Shown here piece by piece: positions 38,483-46,259 of a stretch of 64,000 nt of DNA; positions within the stretch are counted from its first letter, which is position 1, and every line of letters begins with the position of its first letter. The position numbers were made by a program, and so were the translations under genes. Under the pieces are notes generated by a model that was given only the letters and a program-made list of their open reading frames with translations, did no database searches and was not told where the DNA came from. The DNA is from Streptococcaceae bacterium ESL0687 (lineage in GTDB: Bacteria > Bacillota > Bacilli > Lactobacillales > Streptococcaceae), in assembly GCA_029392475.1 (NCBI GenBank), contig CP113940.1, positions 1 through 64,000 on the forward strand, written 5' to 3'.

Positions 38483-39505
38483 ATGAAAGAAATTATCTTA
38501 ACAGGTGATAGACCTACTGGAAAACTTCATATTGGACACTATGTGGGTTCTCTTAAAAACCGTGTGCTCTTGCAGGAGCAAGGAAAATATGACCTCTTTG
38601 TTTTTCTGGCTGACCAACAGGCCCTAACAGACCATGCCAAGGAACCGCAAAAGATCATTGAAAGTGTCGGAGAAGTGGCTCTTGATTATCTGGCAGCAGG
38701 ACTTGATCCAAATAAGTCAACCATCTTCATCCAAAGCCAGATTCCAGAACTTGCAGAACTTTCAATGTACTACATGAATCTGGTAAGTCTTGCCCGCCTT
38801 GAACGCAATCCAACAGTTAAGACTGAGATTGCCCAAAAAGGTTTTGGGGAAAGCATCCCGGCAGGATTTTTAGTCTACCCAGTATCTCAAGCTGCTGATA
38901 TCACAGCCTTCAAGGCCAATTTGGTACCAGTCGGAAATGATCAAAAGCCAATGATTGAGCAAACCCGTGAGCTGGTTCGTGCCTTTAATAATGCCTATGA
39001 TACAGATGTTCTGGTAGAACCAGAGGGAATTTACCCAGAACGTGCCGAAGCAGGGCGTCTTCCTGGACTAGACGGAAATGCTAAAATGTCTAAGTCCTTA
39101 AATAACGGAATTTATCTATCTGACGACATGGATACTTTGACTAAGAAGGTTATGAGTATGTACACTGACCCTAATCACATCAGGGTCGAAGATCCAGGTC
39201 AAGTTGAAGGAAACATGGTCTTCCACTATCTGGATGTTTTTGGTCGCCCAGAGGATGCCCAAACAATTGCTGAGATGAAGGCCCACTATGCAGCAGGAGG
39301 TCTTGGAGACGTTAAGACCAAGCGTTATCTGCTAGAAATCCTAGACCGTGAGCTTTCACCAATCCGTGAGCGTCGTCTGGAATATGCAAAAGACATGGGA
39401 GCAGTTTATCAAATGCTTAAGGATGGAAGTGATAAGGCCCGTGCCGTTGCCGCAAATACTCTTGATGAGGTCAAAGATGCCATGGGTATCAACTATTTTA
39501 AATAG
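38483..39505 (+). CDS. trpS: Tryptophanyl-tRNA synthetase
   Basis: Class I synthetase of 340 residues. The HIGH motif is LHIGHY (near residues 15-19) and KMSKS is present as AKMSKS (near residue 200). The start has AAAGGAG 8 bases upstream. An in-frame ATG-like start at 38387 runs through the T-box and is not used. The product resembles the longer TrpS form common in lactobacilli and streptococci. The gene is monocistronic. Confidence 0.96.
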   Translation: MKEIILTGDRPTGKLHIGHYVGSLKNRVLLQEQGKYDLFVFLADQQALTDHAKEPQKIIESVGEVALDYLAAGLDPNKSTIFIQSQIPELAELSMYYMNLVSLARLERNPTVKTEIAQKGFGESIPAGFLVYPVSQAADITAFKANLVPVGNDQKPMIEQTRELVRAFNNAYDTDVLVEPEGIYPERAEAGRLPGLDGNAKMSKSLNNGIYLSDDMDTLTKKVMSMYTDPNHIRVEDPGQVEGNMVFHYLDVFGRPEDAQTIAEMKAHYAAGGLGDVKTKRYLLEILDRELSPIRERRLEYAKDMGAVYQMLKDGSDKARAVAANTLDEVKDAMGINYFK

Positions 39506-39507
39506 AC

Positions 39508-39535
39508 AAAAAAGAGCCAGATGGCTCTTTTTCTT
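39508..39535 (+). terminator. Terminator of trpS
   Basis: AAAGAGCC/GGCTCTTT stem with AGAT loop and T run. Confidence 0.85.
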
Positions 39536-39598
39536 TACACTGATTACAGTCGTAATACCCGGAGTTATAGTATTTATAGCCCTTTGTTTACATAATCT

Positions 39599-40015
39599 TC
39601 ATCTAAGGATAAAAAGGTCAAGGACGAAAAACGCGATAAGATTAATAACCGCCATAAGGATGAAAAATCCCAGTAGGGGTTTATAGAATTTGGCTGAGAT
39701 CTTTTTCTTGGATTCTAAAAGAAGGAAAACAATGATAAAACTGGTCACTGGAATACAGCAAGCCACTAGAATAAGAAAGAAAAAGAATTTCTCCAGGTCT
39801 GTATTTATTTTATGCTGGGGAGAGTTTGTATCACCTAAAAATACTTGAGGAGATATTTCGTAATAGTCTGCCAGCAGCTGAATGTTTTCCAGATCAGGTA
39901 GACTTTTCCCTGTTTCCCAACTAGAAATGGTCTGTCTGGATACGTGGATTTCTTGGGCTAGATCCTCCTGGGTCAAGGCAGACTTCTTCCGCAAGTCTCT
40001 TAGTTTCTCTTTCAT
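39599..40015 (-). CDS. XRE-family regulator with two membrane segments
   Basis: A 138-residue protein: N-terminal helix-turn-helix (LRKKSALTQEDLAQEIHVSR region, residues about 6-60) followed by two membrane helices (about 77-98 and 113-137). Such membrane-tethered HTH proteins are found in lactic acid bacteria but have no general assigned role. Divergent from a small membrane protein gene 105 bases away. The ribosome site is AGGAGATT. The signal and targets are unknown. Confidence 0.8.
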   Translation of the reverse strand: MKEKLRDLRKKSALTQEDLAQEIHVSRQTISSWETGKSLPDLENIQLLADYYEISPQVFLGDTNSPQHKINTDLEKFFFFLILVACCIPVTSFIIVFLLLESKKKISAKFYKPLLGFFILMAVINLIAFFVLDLFILR

Positions 40016-40119
40016 CTAATCTCCTTATGTAAAGTATTTGCCAACTGATTTTGACAGACAGGCTGATTCTTTTAGTTCATAATAGCATTGTAGTTTAAAA
40101 AAGTAAAAAGGAGAAGAAG

Positions 40120-40329
40120 ATGGAAAGGAAAAAATTATTGAAAAATAGCCTGGAAGAATTTTTAAGGATCAATCGTCGGCTGTCAAAGACAGTTCTCTTA
40201 GGAGGCCAATTAATCTTTGTCATTCTCATGTTTGTCTTTCTTCACTATGATAGATTTTTACTGGGCCTCAGCTGCTTTGTTCTATCCATGGTATGCTATT
40301 GGCTTCAAAAACGCTATCTTGACAGTTAG
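40120..40329 (+). CDS. Small membrane protein
   Basis: A 69-residue protein with two membrane segments (VLLGGQLIFVILMFVFLHY and FLLGLSCFVLSMVCYWLQ) and a basic N-terminus. No family recognised. AAGGAGAAG lies 8 bases before the ATG. It is divergent from one XRE gene and convergent with another, so it may be a target or partner of the regulators. A TTGACA element lies at 40051-40056, but the -10 is poorly spaced. Confidence 0.65.
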   Translation: MERKKLLKNSLEEFLRINRRLSKTVLLGGQLIFVILMFVFLHYDRFLLGLSCFVLSMVCYWLQKRYLDS

Positions 40330-40350
40330 TTTACAGGAAGAATGCTTATA

Positions 40351-40395
40351 AAATAGGGATGAAGGAGCTTATGTTTACATCCTTTATCCCTATTT
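40351..40395. terminator. Bidirectional terminator
   Basis: A 16-bp stem with one mismatch (40351-40366 with 40380-40395) flanked by A/T tracts, between convergent genes. Confidence 0.7.
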
Positions 40396-40409
40396 AAATT
40401 TATAATCCT

Positions 40410-41030
40410 TTAAAAAAGATGTAGTCCATAATTTAAATATCCAAGTAAGGGGATAATTATACCCCAGAAGATGATCATAACTGGACGGGCGATATCATCC
40501 TTCCACCAGAGAAACTTGTCATTTTTAGCCGGTTTACTTCCCTTGTCGTGTCCCTTAGTTAGTGGATATTTTCTATCTAATCGTGGTTGCCACCAGCTTA
40601 ATTTGATGTACTTTATAAATGGATGCATGGCTAGGAAGGCAAAGAGCCAAAGAAGGGATGTTGGGACTAAAAGAAAATCATTTTTTATAAAGGCTAGGCA
40701 GCCCCCAAGTCCAATCATAATTATGAATAAAAGTAATTTTAGGATGTCAAAAAGCTTATCTTCACCCTCCCTTTGAATCATCTGTTTGGAAAAGTTTTGA
40801 GAGTATTCTTCAAGTTCTTGATTTTTATCCCCATTTTCAATGTGTTCAAATAAGTCGATAATTTCAACATTTAAAGCATTAGCTACAGATTTTAGGGTTT
40901 CAATACTTGTATCATCTCCGCCCTCTAAACGTTGAATGGTCCTGATACTAAGACCACTTTTTTCAGCAAGCCCTTCCTGGGTTAACCCCTGCGCTCTTCT
41001 TAATTGAGCAATAATTGTTTTGTTTTTCAA
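40410..41030 (-). CDS. XRE-family regulator with a membrane-embedded C-terminus
   Basis: A 206-residue protein: N-terminal HTH (LRRAQGLTQEGLAEKSGLSI and RTIQRLEGG, residues about 8-50), then about four membrane segments (LLLFIIMIGLGGCLAF, FLLVPTSLLWLFAFLAM, IMIIFWGIIIPLLGYL). The start was placed at TTG (41030) because AGGAG lies 10 bases upstream; an in-frame ATG at 41102 adds 24 residues unlike the family and lacks a ribosome site. Its HTH differs from that of the other XRE gene nearby. Function unknown. Confidence 0.75.
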   Translation of the reverse strand: MKNKTIIAQLRRAQGLTQEGLAEKSGLSIRTIQRLEGGDDTSIETLKSVANALNVEIIDLFEHIENGDKNQELEEYSQNFSKQMIQREGEDKLFDILKLLLFIIMIGLGGCLAFIKNDFLLVPTSLLWLFAFLAMHPFIKYIKLSWWQPRLDRKYPLTKGHDKGSKPAKNDKFLWWKDDIARPVMIIFWGIIIPLLGYLNYGLHLF

Positions 41031-41152
41031 ATTATAAATTCTCCTTAACTTTGATGACATAATTGTATAATTTTTAAACCATAAATAACAGGACACTTGC
41101 ATGCCAATAGGCTGACAGTTTGCCGCCAGCTACAATCTAGTTACAATACAGT

Positions 41153-41186
41153 AAAAAAACTAGCTTTACACTCCTGTAAAGCTAGT
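41153..41186 (-). terminator. Terminator of recO
   Basis: A 12-bp perfect stem (41159-41170 with 41175-41186), CTCC loop, and on the minus strand a T7 run. Confidence 0.85.
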
Positions 41187-41188
41187 CT

Positions 41189-41947
41189 TTAATCCTTCAT
41201 AATATCGAACCACTTGTCCATTTCATCAAGAAATTTTTTAGATTTTAGGTGAAGCCCTATATAATCATCATAAAGTTCATTTACAAAATCACGAATCTTC
41301 CTTTTAAGTTCAGGTTTAAAGCTAATTCCTTCTAGTTTATCAAGGTCAACCCTTGTAAAGATGTTTACAAAATATAAAACATTAGGATCTAAATGACTCC
41401 GCCTCTCATCTTCAAAAAAATGGTTGGGACAAAGGGCTCCACTGTATTTAAAAGAAAAATCAAGGGGAAGGTCCTTCCGGTGGCAGAAAACACATTCTGA
41501 AAAGTTAAGCTCGATTCCAAAGTGCGGCATAAGCTGGATTTCAAAGATATTAGTAATGATTTCTGGGTCAAATTCCTCTTCAATCAAATCAATGCTTTTG
41601 CTTAAAAACTTGTAAAGCGGTTTGTCAATTTGATTGTCAGGAAGTGCTGCATCGGCTAGGGCCATCATATAGGTTACATGGGCATTTAAAAAGATATCCT
41701 CAGCTATTTTTTTATGGAAATTAGGATGACTGAGATCCTTAATAAAGGAGAAACCATTATTATTAATTTGTAAGATCATTTCAGATTCACAGGCGGGTTG
41801 AAGGGCACTATTGATCCTCGATCTTGGAGCATTTTTAATAAAAAACATCCTTTTACCAAAGTCAGCAGTAAATATTTTAGCTAGTTTATCCTTTTCCCGG
41901 TAGTTTCTAGTATATAAAACTAAAGCCTGACACCGATCCTCTTTCAT
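41189..41947 (-). CDS. recO: DNA repair protein RecO
   Basis: Recombination mediator that loads RecA with RecF and RecR. 252 residues: N-terminal OB fold starting CQALVLYTRNYREKDKLAKIFTADFG in part, helical middle, and a zinc-finger-like part with CVFCHR and a later Cys (ALCPNHF). It follows araT by 23 bases, as in streptococci. Good confidence. Confidence 0.93.
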   Translation of the reverse strand: MKEDRCQALVLYTRNYREKDKLAKIFTADFGKRMFFIKNAPRSRINSALQPACESEMILQINNNGFSFIKDLSHPNFHKKIAEDIFLNAHVTYMMALADAALPDNQIDKPLYKFLSKSIDLIEEEFDPEIITNIFEIQLMPHFGIELNFSECVFCHRKDLPLDFSFKYSGALCPNHFFEDERRSHLDPNVLYFVNIFTRVDLDKLEGISFKPELKRKIRDFVNELYDDYIGLHLKSKKFLDEMDKWFDIMKD

Positions 41948-41970
41948 GTTAACCTACCTTAATTTGATTG

Positions 41971-43146
41971 TTACTTGTTTGCTTCCTTAATATATTCCTC
42001 AAGCCTTGTCATAGCTGTTTCTATGGCTTCCATACTAGCAGCATAGCTGATGCGGATGTATCCTTCACCAAGTTCACCAAAGGCACTTCCTGGAATAAAG
42101 GCTACTTGTTTTTTTTGGGCAAAATCAATTAGAAATTTAAAAGAATTCTGCTCAAAAGCTGCGGGAATCTTTGCAAAGATGTAGAAGGCACCATCTGGTT
42201 TAATAATTTCAAAGTCCATCTCTTGCATCTTATCCATGATATAATCCCGTCTTTTAATATACTGGTCCATCATAGGCTTAGCATCATTTTTTCCACCGGT
42301 TAAGGCTTCGATTGCTGCATACTGGGCATTTGTGGTGGCAGCAGTTACAAGATATTGGTGGGTCTTAACAAGCTCTTTTGTAAGATTTCTTTGGGCCAGA
42401 ATAAAACCAATCCTCCAGCCTGTCATGGCGTGAGATTTTGAAAGTCCATTAATTACAATTGTTTGATCAGGTAAAAATTCACCAATTGATACGTGATCTT
42501 CTCCTGTATAGTTAAGTTCTGAATAAATTTCATCACTAATAACAAAGACTTCATGTTTTTTAAGGACGTCTGCAAATTCTTTAATTTGCTCCCTTGAATA
42601 GGTCATACCTGTTGGATTTGATGGATAGTTTAAAATAATTGCTTTAACCTCACCCTTGTTATCATCAAGGGCCTGTTCAAGAACTTGAGGGGTTAGAACA
42701 AAATTTTGAGGTCTTGTATCAATGGGTATAACTTGGCCACCAGCTAAGGTGATGATTGGCTCATAGCCAGGGTAGTTAGGAGCGGGTATGAGAACCTTGT
42801 CACCTGCGACTAGAATTGATAATAGACTGGCAGAAAGAGCCTCAGTAGCACCTACGGTAACCAAGATTTCATCTTCTGCAGAATAGTTTAAGTTGTATTT
42901 TTCCTTCATAAAGGCAGAGACGGCTTGGCGCAGTTCAAGAAGACCACTCATACCAGTATAGTGGCTGTGGTTGTCTTCAATGGCCCTGATAGCCTGCGCT
43001 TTAACGTCATCTGGAGTATTGAAATCAGGTTCTCCTAGGGTTAATTTTATAATTCCTGGGATTTTTGATACTTCTTGATCGAATTGTCTGATTTCAGAAA
43101 CGGCAATTTTGTCTAAATTTTGATTGAAACGATTACTTAAATCCAT
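41971..43146 (-). CDS. araT: Class I/II PLP aminotransferase (AraT/PatA-like)
   Basis: A 391-residue fold-type I aminotransferase. The PLP lysine lies in the LSKSHAMTGWRIGF motif near residue 233, and NYPSNPTGMTYS and DEIYSELNY are also present. The gene precedes recO as araT does in lactococci and streptococci, where AraT acts on aromatic amino acids. The substrate class is inferred from context and length. Confidence 0.85.
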   Translation of the reverse strand: MDLSNRFNQNLDKIAVSEIRQFDQEVSKIPGIIKLTLGEPDFNTPDDVKAQAIRAIEDNHSHYTGMSGLLELRQAVSAFMKEKYNLNYSAEDEILVTVGATEALSASLLSILVAGDKVLIPAPNYPGYEPIITLAGGQVIPIDTRPQNFVLTPQVLEQALDDNKGEVKAIILNYPSNPTGMTYSREQIKEFADVLKKHEVFVISDEIYSELNYTGEDHVSIGEFLPDQTIVINGLSKSHAMTGWRIGFILAQRNLTKELVKTHQYLVTAATTNAQYAAIEALTGGKNDAKPMMDQYIKRRDYIMDKMQEMDFEIIKPDGAFYIFAKIPAAFEQNSFKFLIDFAQKKQVAFIPGSAFGELGEGYIRISYAASMEAIETAMTRLEEYIKEANK

Positions 43147-43255
43147 AAAAACTCCTTAATTATTTTAGAGAAATTTTATCAGTATTTTCAGAAAAATTCA
43201 ACAATTGTTCGCTTTAATTTTATATTTGTACTATGGATGTAAAATAGGTACAAAA

Positions 43256-43279
43256 AAACACCAACCACAGTTGGTGTTT
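43256..43279 (-). terminator. Terminator of tRNA-Glu
   Basis: A 10-bp stem (43256-43265 with 43270-43279), CACA loop, and on the minus strand a T7 run (43252-43258). Confidence 0.8.
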
Positions 43280-43285
43280 ATAAGA

Positions 43286-43357
43286 TAGTCCGTACGGGAT
43301 TCGAACCCGTGTTACCGCCGTGAAAAGGCGGTGTCTTAACCCCTTGACCAACGGACC
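43286..43357 (-). tRNA. tRNA-Glu (UUC)
   Basis: A 72-base cloverleaf on the minus strand: acceptor GGTCCGT with ACGGACT (a G1-U72 pair), D-arm GGTCAAGGGG, anticodon stem-loop CCGCCTTTTCACGGCGG with TTC, and T-arm GGGTTCGAATCCC. The 3' CCA is not encoded. The D-loop and T-loop landmarks are all present. Confidence 0.97.
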
Positions 43358-43399
43358 AGATCTTTGCTACCGTTTCGTTTTCCTCAACGGTACTTTCTT

Positions 43400-43427
43400 A
43401 TTATACAATATTTCTGAACTTTGTAAA
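43400..43427 (-). promoter_or_regulatory. Promoter of tRNA-Glu
   Basis: Minus strand: TTTACA (43427-43422), 16-base spacer, TATAAT (43405-43400), about 43 bases before the tRNA. Confidence 0.7.
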
Positions 43428-43528
43428 GTCTTTTTTTAAAATTTTTTTATTTTTTTTAAAAAAGGTTTATAATGGAGGAGAGCTGTCTGTTTTAGAATTA
43501 TAAAAATTTAGATAGGATGGTCAAATTC

Positions 43529-43557
43529 TTGAAAAAATATCCTTTTAGTGATAGTAT
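43529..43557 (+). promoter_or_regulatory. Promoter of the 6S-like RNA
   Basis: TTGAAA (43529-43534), 17-base spacer, TAGTAT (43552-43557); predicted start about 43564. Confidence 0.6.
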
Positions 43558-43563
43558 ATAAGC

Positions 43564-43765
43564 ATGGAAGAGGTACTGGAATGTACGAACTAACTCATCT
43601 TTTTTGACCGACTAAATCGTATTGCTTAGGGATTCGATGACATCTTACAGTATGCAAACCGTACATCCGGGAGCAACTTTAGTAAGAGCAAGAAGCCCAC
43701 CTTGTCTATTAGGCGGGTTCAATACACGGGTTAGTATCCGGCATTCAATCAGTGCCTTATTTTTT
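43564..43765 (+). ncRNA. ssrS: 6S-like regulatory RNA candidate
   Basis: About 200 bases without an ORF. The two ends are complementary over about 24 bases with bulges: GGTACTG with CAGTGCC, GAATG with CATTC, ACTAACTC with GGGTTAGT. Inside lies a large unpaired bubble and then a stem-loop (TTGCT with AGCAA; GTATG with CGTAC). A second hairpin, CCCACCTTGTCTATTAGGCGGG, is on the 3' side of the bubble. Long closing stem, bubble, apical stem and size match 6S RNA, which sequesters RNA polymerase. It ends in a short T run. The assignment is by structure, not by sequence match. Confidence 0.65.
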
Positions 43766-43776
43766 GTAAAAAATTC

Positions 43777-43804
43777 TTGAAATTTATATTTCAAGTGCTA
43801 TAAT
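43777..43804 (+). promoter_or_regulatory. Promoter of tRNA-Lys, with dyad over the -35
   Basis: TTGAAA (43777-43782), 16-base spacer, TATAAT (43799-43804) preceded by TGC, so an extended -10. The dyad CTTGAAAT-TTAT-ATTTCAAG (43776-43795) covers the -35 box and most of the spacer. Confidence 0.7.
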
Positions 43805-43830
43805 GGCATAGTAAATTAAATACTTATTAA

Positions 43831-43903
43831 GCCTCCTTAGCTCAGTTGGTAGAGCAGTGGACTCTTAATCCATGGGTCGCAGGTTCGAATCCTGCAGGGG
43901 GCA
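43831..43903 (+). tRNA. tRNA-Lys (CUU)
   Basis: A 73-base cloverleaf: acceptor GCCTCCT with AGGGGGC and discriminator A, D-arm GCTCAGTTGGTAGAGC, anticodon stem-loop GTGGACTCTTAATCCAT (anticodon CTT, 43864-43866), and T-arm CAGGTTCGAATCCTG. No encoded CCA. Confidence 0.97.
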
Positions 43904-43917
43904 TCATAAAAGCAGTT

Positions 43918-43941
43918 AATCTCGGGTAACCGGGGTTTTTT
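43918..43941 (+). terminator. Terminator of tRNA-Lys
   Basis: TCTCGG-GTAA-CCGGGG stem and a T6 run. Confidence 0.7.
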
Positions 43942-43981
43942 ATTTTGTTTTCGAAATATTTTAGGAATTTTCAGTAAATTT

Positions 43982-44010
43982 TTGACATGATTATATTTAT
44001 TTTGATAGAC
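43982..44010 (+). promoter_or_regulatory. Possible promoter of the ABC transporter pair
   Basis: A perfect TTGACA (43982-43987) with a weak -10 (ATAGAC or GATAGA) 16-17 bases on, about 65 bases before the ATG. Confidence 0.35.
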
Positions 44011-44074
44011 TGAGCCTACTATTAAGCCTGTAGCAGTTATTTATTTAAATTATATTTACTTATAGGAAGATTTC

Positions 44075-45205
44075 ATGAACATTTTTTATTTCGAACTTAA
44101 GAAATTTACTACAAATCCTAAAAATAGGATTTGCCTACTTATTCTTTCTCTTATTTTATTCGGTCTGTTCTTCTTGAATCAATCTCTTTTCGCTCAAAAA
44201 TCTTCTGAGGCTGATTTAGCCATGATTAGATCCAACTTAAGCCAAACTCAGCTTGCTGTTGAAAGTTTGAAAAAAGATTTAGTAATTAACGAGTCTGATG
44301 GTAAATTGTTAGAGCAATTGAAAGAGGCTGAGGAAGATCAGGAGCTACTTACCAAGCAGGTATCAGCCCTAGAAGCTGGAGATTCTGAGCAATATGTAAA
44401 TCTTCAGGACCAACTTGACCGGAAAAATCTTAGTTTAATTTCTTCGAAAGATTCCCAAGAATACAGGTATCTAGCTTCCAATATTAATTACCGGGAAGCC
44501 ATTAAAAAAGTGGGCGGTACGGCTAGTCCAGTTATAAATGATAGCCAGGAAGCAGCTTTTACAACTGGTAGGTTAATGATGGCCTGGCTGTCATCAACGG
44601 CTATTTTGGTTTTGGCTACAGTTTTAGTGACAGATACCTTAAGTGGTGAGATTGAAAGTTCTCAAATTAGATTTTATCAGTTATTAGGGGGAAGAAAGAC
44701 TAAAGATCTTTTGATAAAGTTACTTGTACCTATTTTGGTTACCTTTACTGTTGTTTGCCTAGATTTTCTTATCATTTATGTAGCCAGTGGGATAACTAAT
44801 GATTTCGGAACATGGAAGTATCCTTATCTTTTAGCTGATGGAACTATTTTTCCCATTTGGAAAATTGCCTTAAATACTCTGTTTGTTTTCATTTTTGCTT
44901 TGATATTTCTTGCAAGCTTGGGACAACTCTTATCTCTTCTTTTCAAAAAAAGTTTACTTGTTGTTGGCCTGATAGTAGTATTTTTAACGGCATTTATGAC
45001 TTTTGAAGGGGAGGCGTGGTTCCAACCCTTTAAAAAATTTCTACCCATTGAATATCTAAGTTATGGGCAAATTTTTAGAGATTTAGATTTTCTACCTCAA
45101 AATCCATTATTAGTTGCAAGTCTGTATTTAGGAGGGTTAAGTTTGATTTTTGTAGCCCTAACAGCCTATTTATATAAGAATTATTACTACAGGAGGCTCA
45201 GATGA
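44075..45205 (+). CDS. ABC-2 type transporter permease
   Basis: A 376-residue membrane protein: one N-terminal membrane segment, a long extracytoplasmic coiled-coil-like part (about residues 40-150, rich in Glu, Leu, Gln), then about five membrane segments (about 165-370). This layout is seen in ABC-2 and bacteriocin-type export permeases. It overlaps the ATPase gene by 4 bases (ATGA). The cargo is unknown. Confidence 0.78.
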   Translation: MNIFYFELKKFTTNPKNRICLLILSLILFGLFFLNQSLFAQKSSEADLAMIRSNLSQTQLAVESLKKDLVINESDGKLLEQLKEAEEDQELLTKQVSALEAGDSEQYVNLQDQLDRKNLSLISSKDSQEYRYLASNINYREAIKKVGGTASPVINDSQEAAFTTGRLMMAWLSSTAILVLATVLVTDTLSGEIESSQIRFYQLLGGRKTKDLLIKLLVPILVTFTVVCLDFLIIYVASGITNDFGTWKYPYLLADGTIFPIWKIALNTLFVFIFALIFLASLGQLLSLLFKKSLLVVGLIVVFLTAFMTFEGEAWFQPFKKFLPIEYLSYGQIFRDLDFLPQNPLLVASLYLGGLSLIFVALTAYLYKNYYYRRLR

Positions 45206-45813
45206 TTATAAATGGATTAAGGGTTAAGGATTTGGAAACTGATATTTTCAAGAATCTAAGTTTTGATTTTAAGGATCCAGGTCTGTACGGGATAATTGGT
45301 CCTAATGGTGTCGGTAAGAGTAGTCTATTCACTTTAATAAATGGTGAAGTTAAAGGGTACAAGGGACAAGTAGAGGTCGGGAAGGTATCTTATATACCGA
45401 CTCTTGATATTTTTGATAAATACTTGCCGGCTGAAGCATATATAAATCTTTTGGGAAAAAGTGAAAAAATAAGATTTAAAGAGAATTTATCCTTTTTAGG
45501 AGGGGCAGATTTTTTTAAGCAAAAAATATCCAAGTATTCTTTAGGGATGAAGGAATTATTTGCCCTTACCTACATCTTGTCACTCGAAAGTGAATGTATA
45601 ATTTTAGACGAGTTGCTTGATGGTCTCGATGAATTCAAACGTCTTACAGCCTATAGACTAGTAAAAAGATGCAGCCAGGAAAAATTAATTCTTTTTACTT
45701 CCCACAATCTATCGGAGGTTTTTGATATCTGTGATGAGGTCTATTTACTGGGCAGAAGTTCCCTCGATGAGATCTCATCTTTAGAGCAAGCGCGCGAGGC
45801 TATTTTATCTTAG
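45202..45813 (+). CDS. ABC transporter ATP-binding protein
   Basis: A compact 203-residue ATPase: Walker A GPNGVGKSS (near residue 35), a signature written YSLGMKE instead of LSGGQ, Walker B CIILDELLDG (catalytic Glu present) and the switch His (TSHNLSE). Partner of the overlapping permease, with which it forms a two-gene exporter. No accessory genes such as regulators or peptides lie beside it. Confidence 0.85.
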   Translation: MIINGLRVKDLETDIFKNLSFDFKDPGLYGIIGPNGVGKSSLFTLINGEVKGYKGQVEVGKVSYIPTLDIFDKYLPAEAYINLLGKSEKIRFKENLSFLGGADFFKQKISKYSLGMKELFALTYILSLESECIILDELLDGLDEFKRLTAYRLVKRCSQEKLILFTSHNLSEVFDICDEVYLLGRSSLDEISSLEQAREAILS

Positions 45814-45870
45814 ATATTTTATTTTAAAAACTATAAATAAATGTCAATCTTTAAAATTAGCACCTTATTT

Positions 45871-45899
45871 TTGACAGTTTTCTGATTTAGTAATACACT
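45871..45899 (+). promoter_or_regulatory. Promoter of the 67-aa charged protein
   Basis: TTGACA (45871-45876), 17-base spacer, TACACT (45894-45899). Confidence 0.7.
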
Positions 45900-45936
45900 T
45901 CAATTATATTAAAAATAATTTAGTGGAGGCTCTACC

Positions 45937-46140
45937 ATGGAAACATTACGTGATGGACTAAAAGAAAACCGTGAATCTTTTGACCGTGCTAAGGAAAAAA
46001 GACATGAAGAAACTACAATTGATATAAATCGCAAGCATGTGGCTGAAGAAACTGCTCGTAAAAAAGAAAAACATGAAGAGCGTGAAGTGGTAAGACGTGC
46101 TAAAGAAGATCAAAAGGATCAAGAAGAAGGTAAAAAATAA
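45937..46140 (+). CDS. Small highly charged protein
   Basis: A 67-residue protein of which well over half is Lys, Arg, Glu or Asp (RHEETTIDINRKHVAEETAR is typical). It is predicted to be a single long helix with no hydrophobic core and almost no aromatic residues. No family recognised. It has AGTGGAGG upstream, a good promoter and a terminator, so it is monocistronic and likely expressed. Role unknown; nucleic-acid or stress-related functions would be guesses. Confidence 0.7.
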   Translation: METLRDGLKENRESFDRAKEKRHEETTIDINRKHVAEETARKKEKHEEREVVRRAKEDQKDQEEGKK

Positions 46141-46161
46141 GAGGGCTGTCCCTCTTTTTTT
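46140..46161 (+). terminator. Terminator of the 67-aa gene
   Basis: AGAGGG-CTGT-CCCTCT stem and T7 run, beginning at the last base of the stop codon. Confidence 0.85.
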
Positions 46162-46208
46162 GTGGCAAAATACTTTCAAGGCTCACTCGTCTTTAATTCC
46201 AGGGAATC

Positions 46209-46217
46209 TGTTATAAT
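46209..46217 (+). promoter_or_regulatory. Extended -10 promoter of cls
   Basis: TGTTATAAT, about 43 bases before the ATG, no clear -35. Confidence 0.6.
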
Positions 46218-46259
46218 AAAAAGAAGAGTTTATGAAATTATTTTAAAAGGGGGGATGAT

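Noticed and set aside
41031-41102. ATG start for the second XRE gene
   Set aside because: The extra residues do not look like an HTH N-terminus and lack a ribosome site, whereas the TTG at 41030 has AGGAG.
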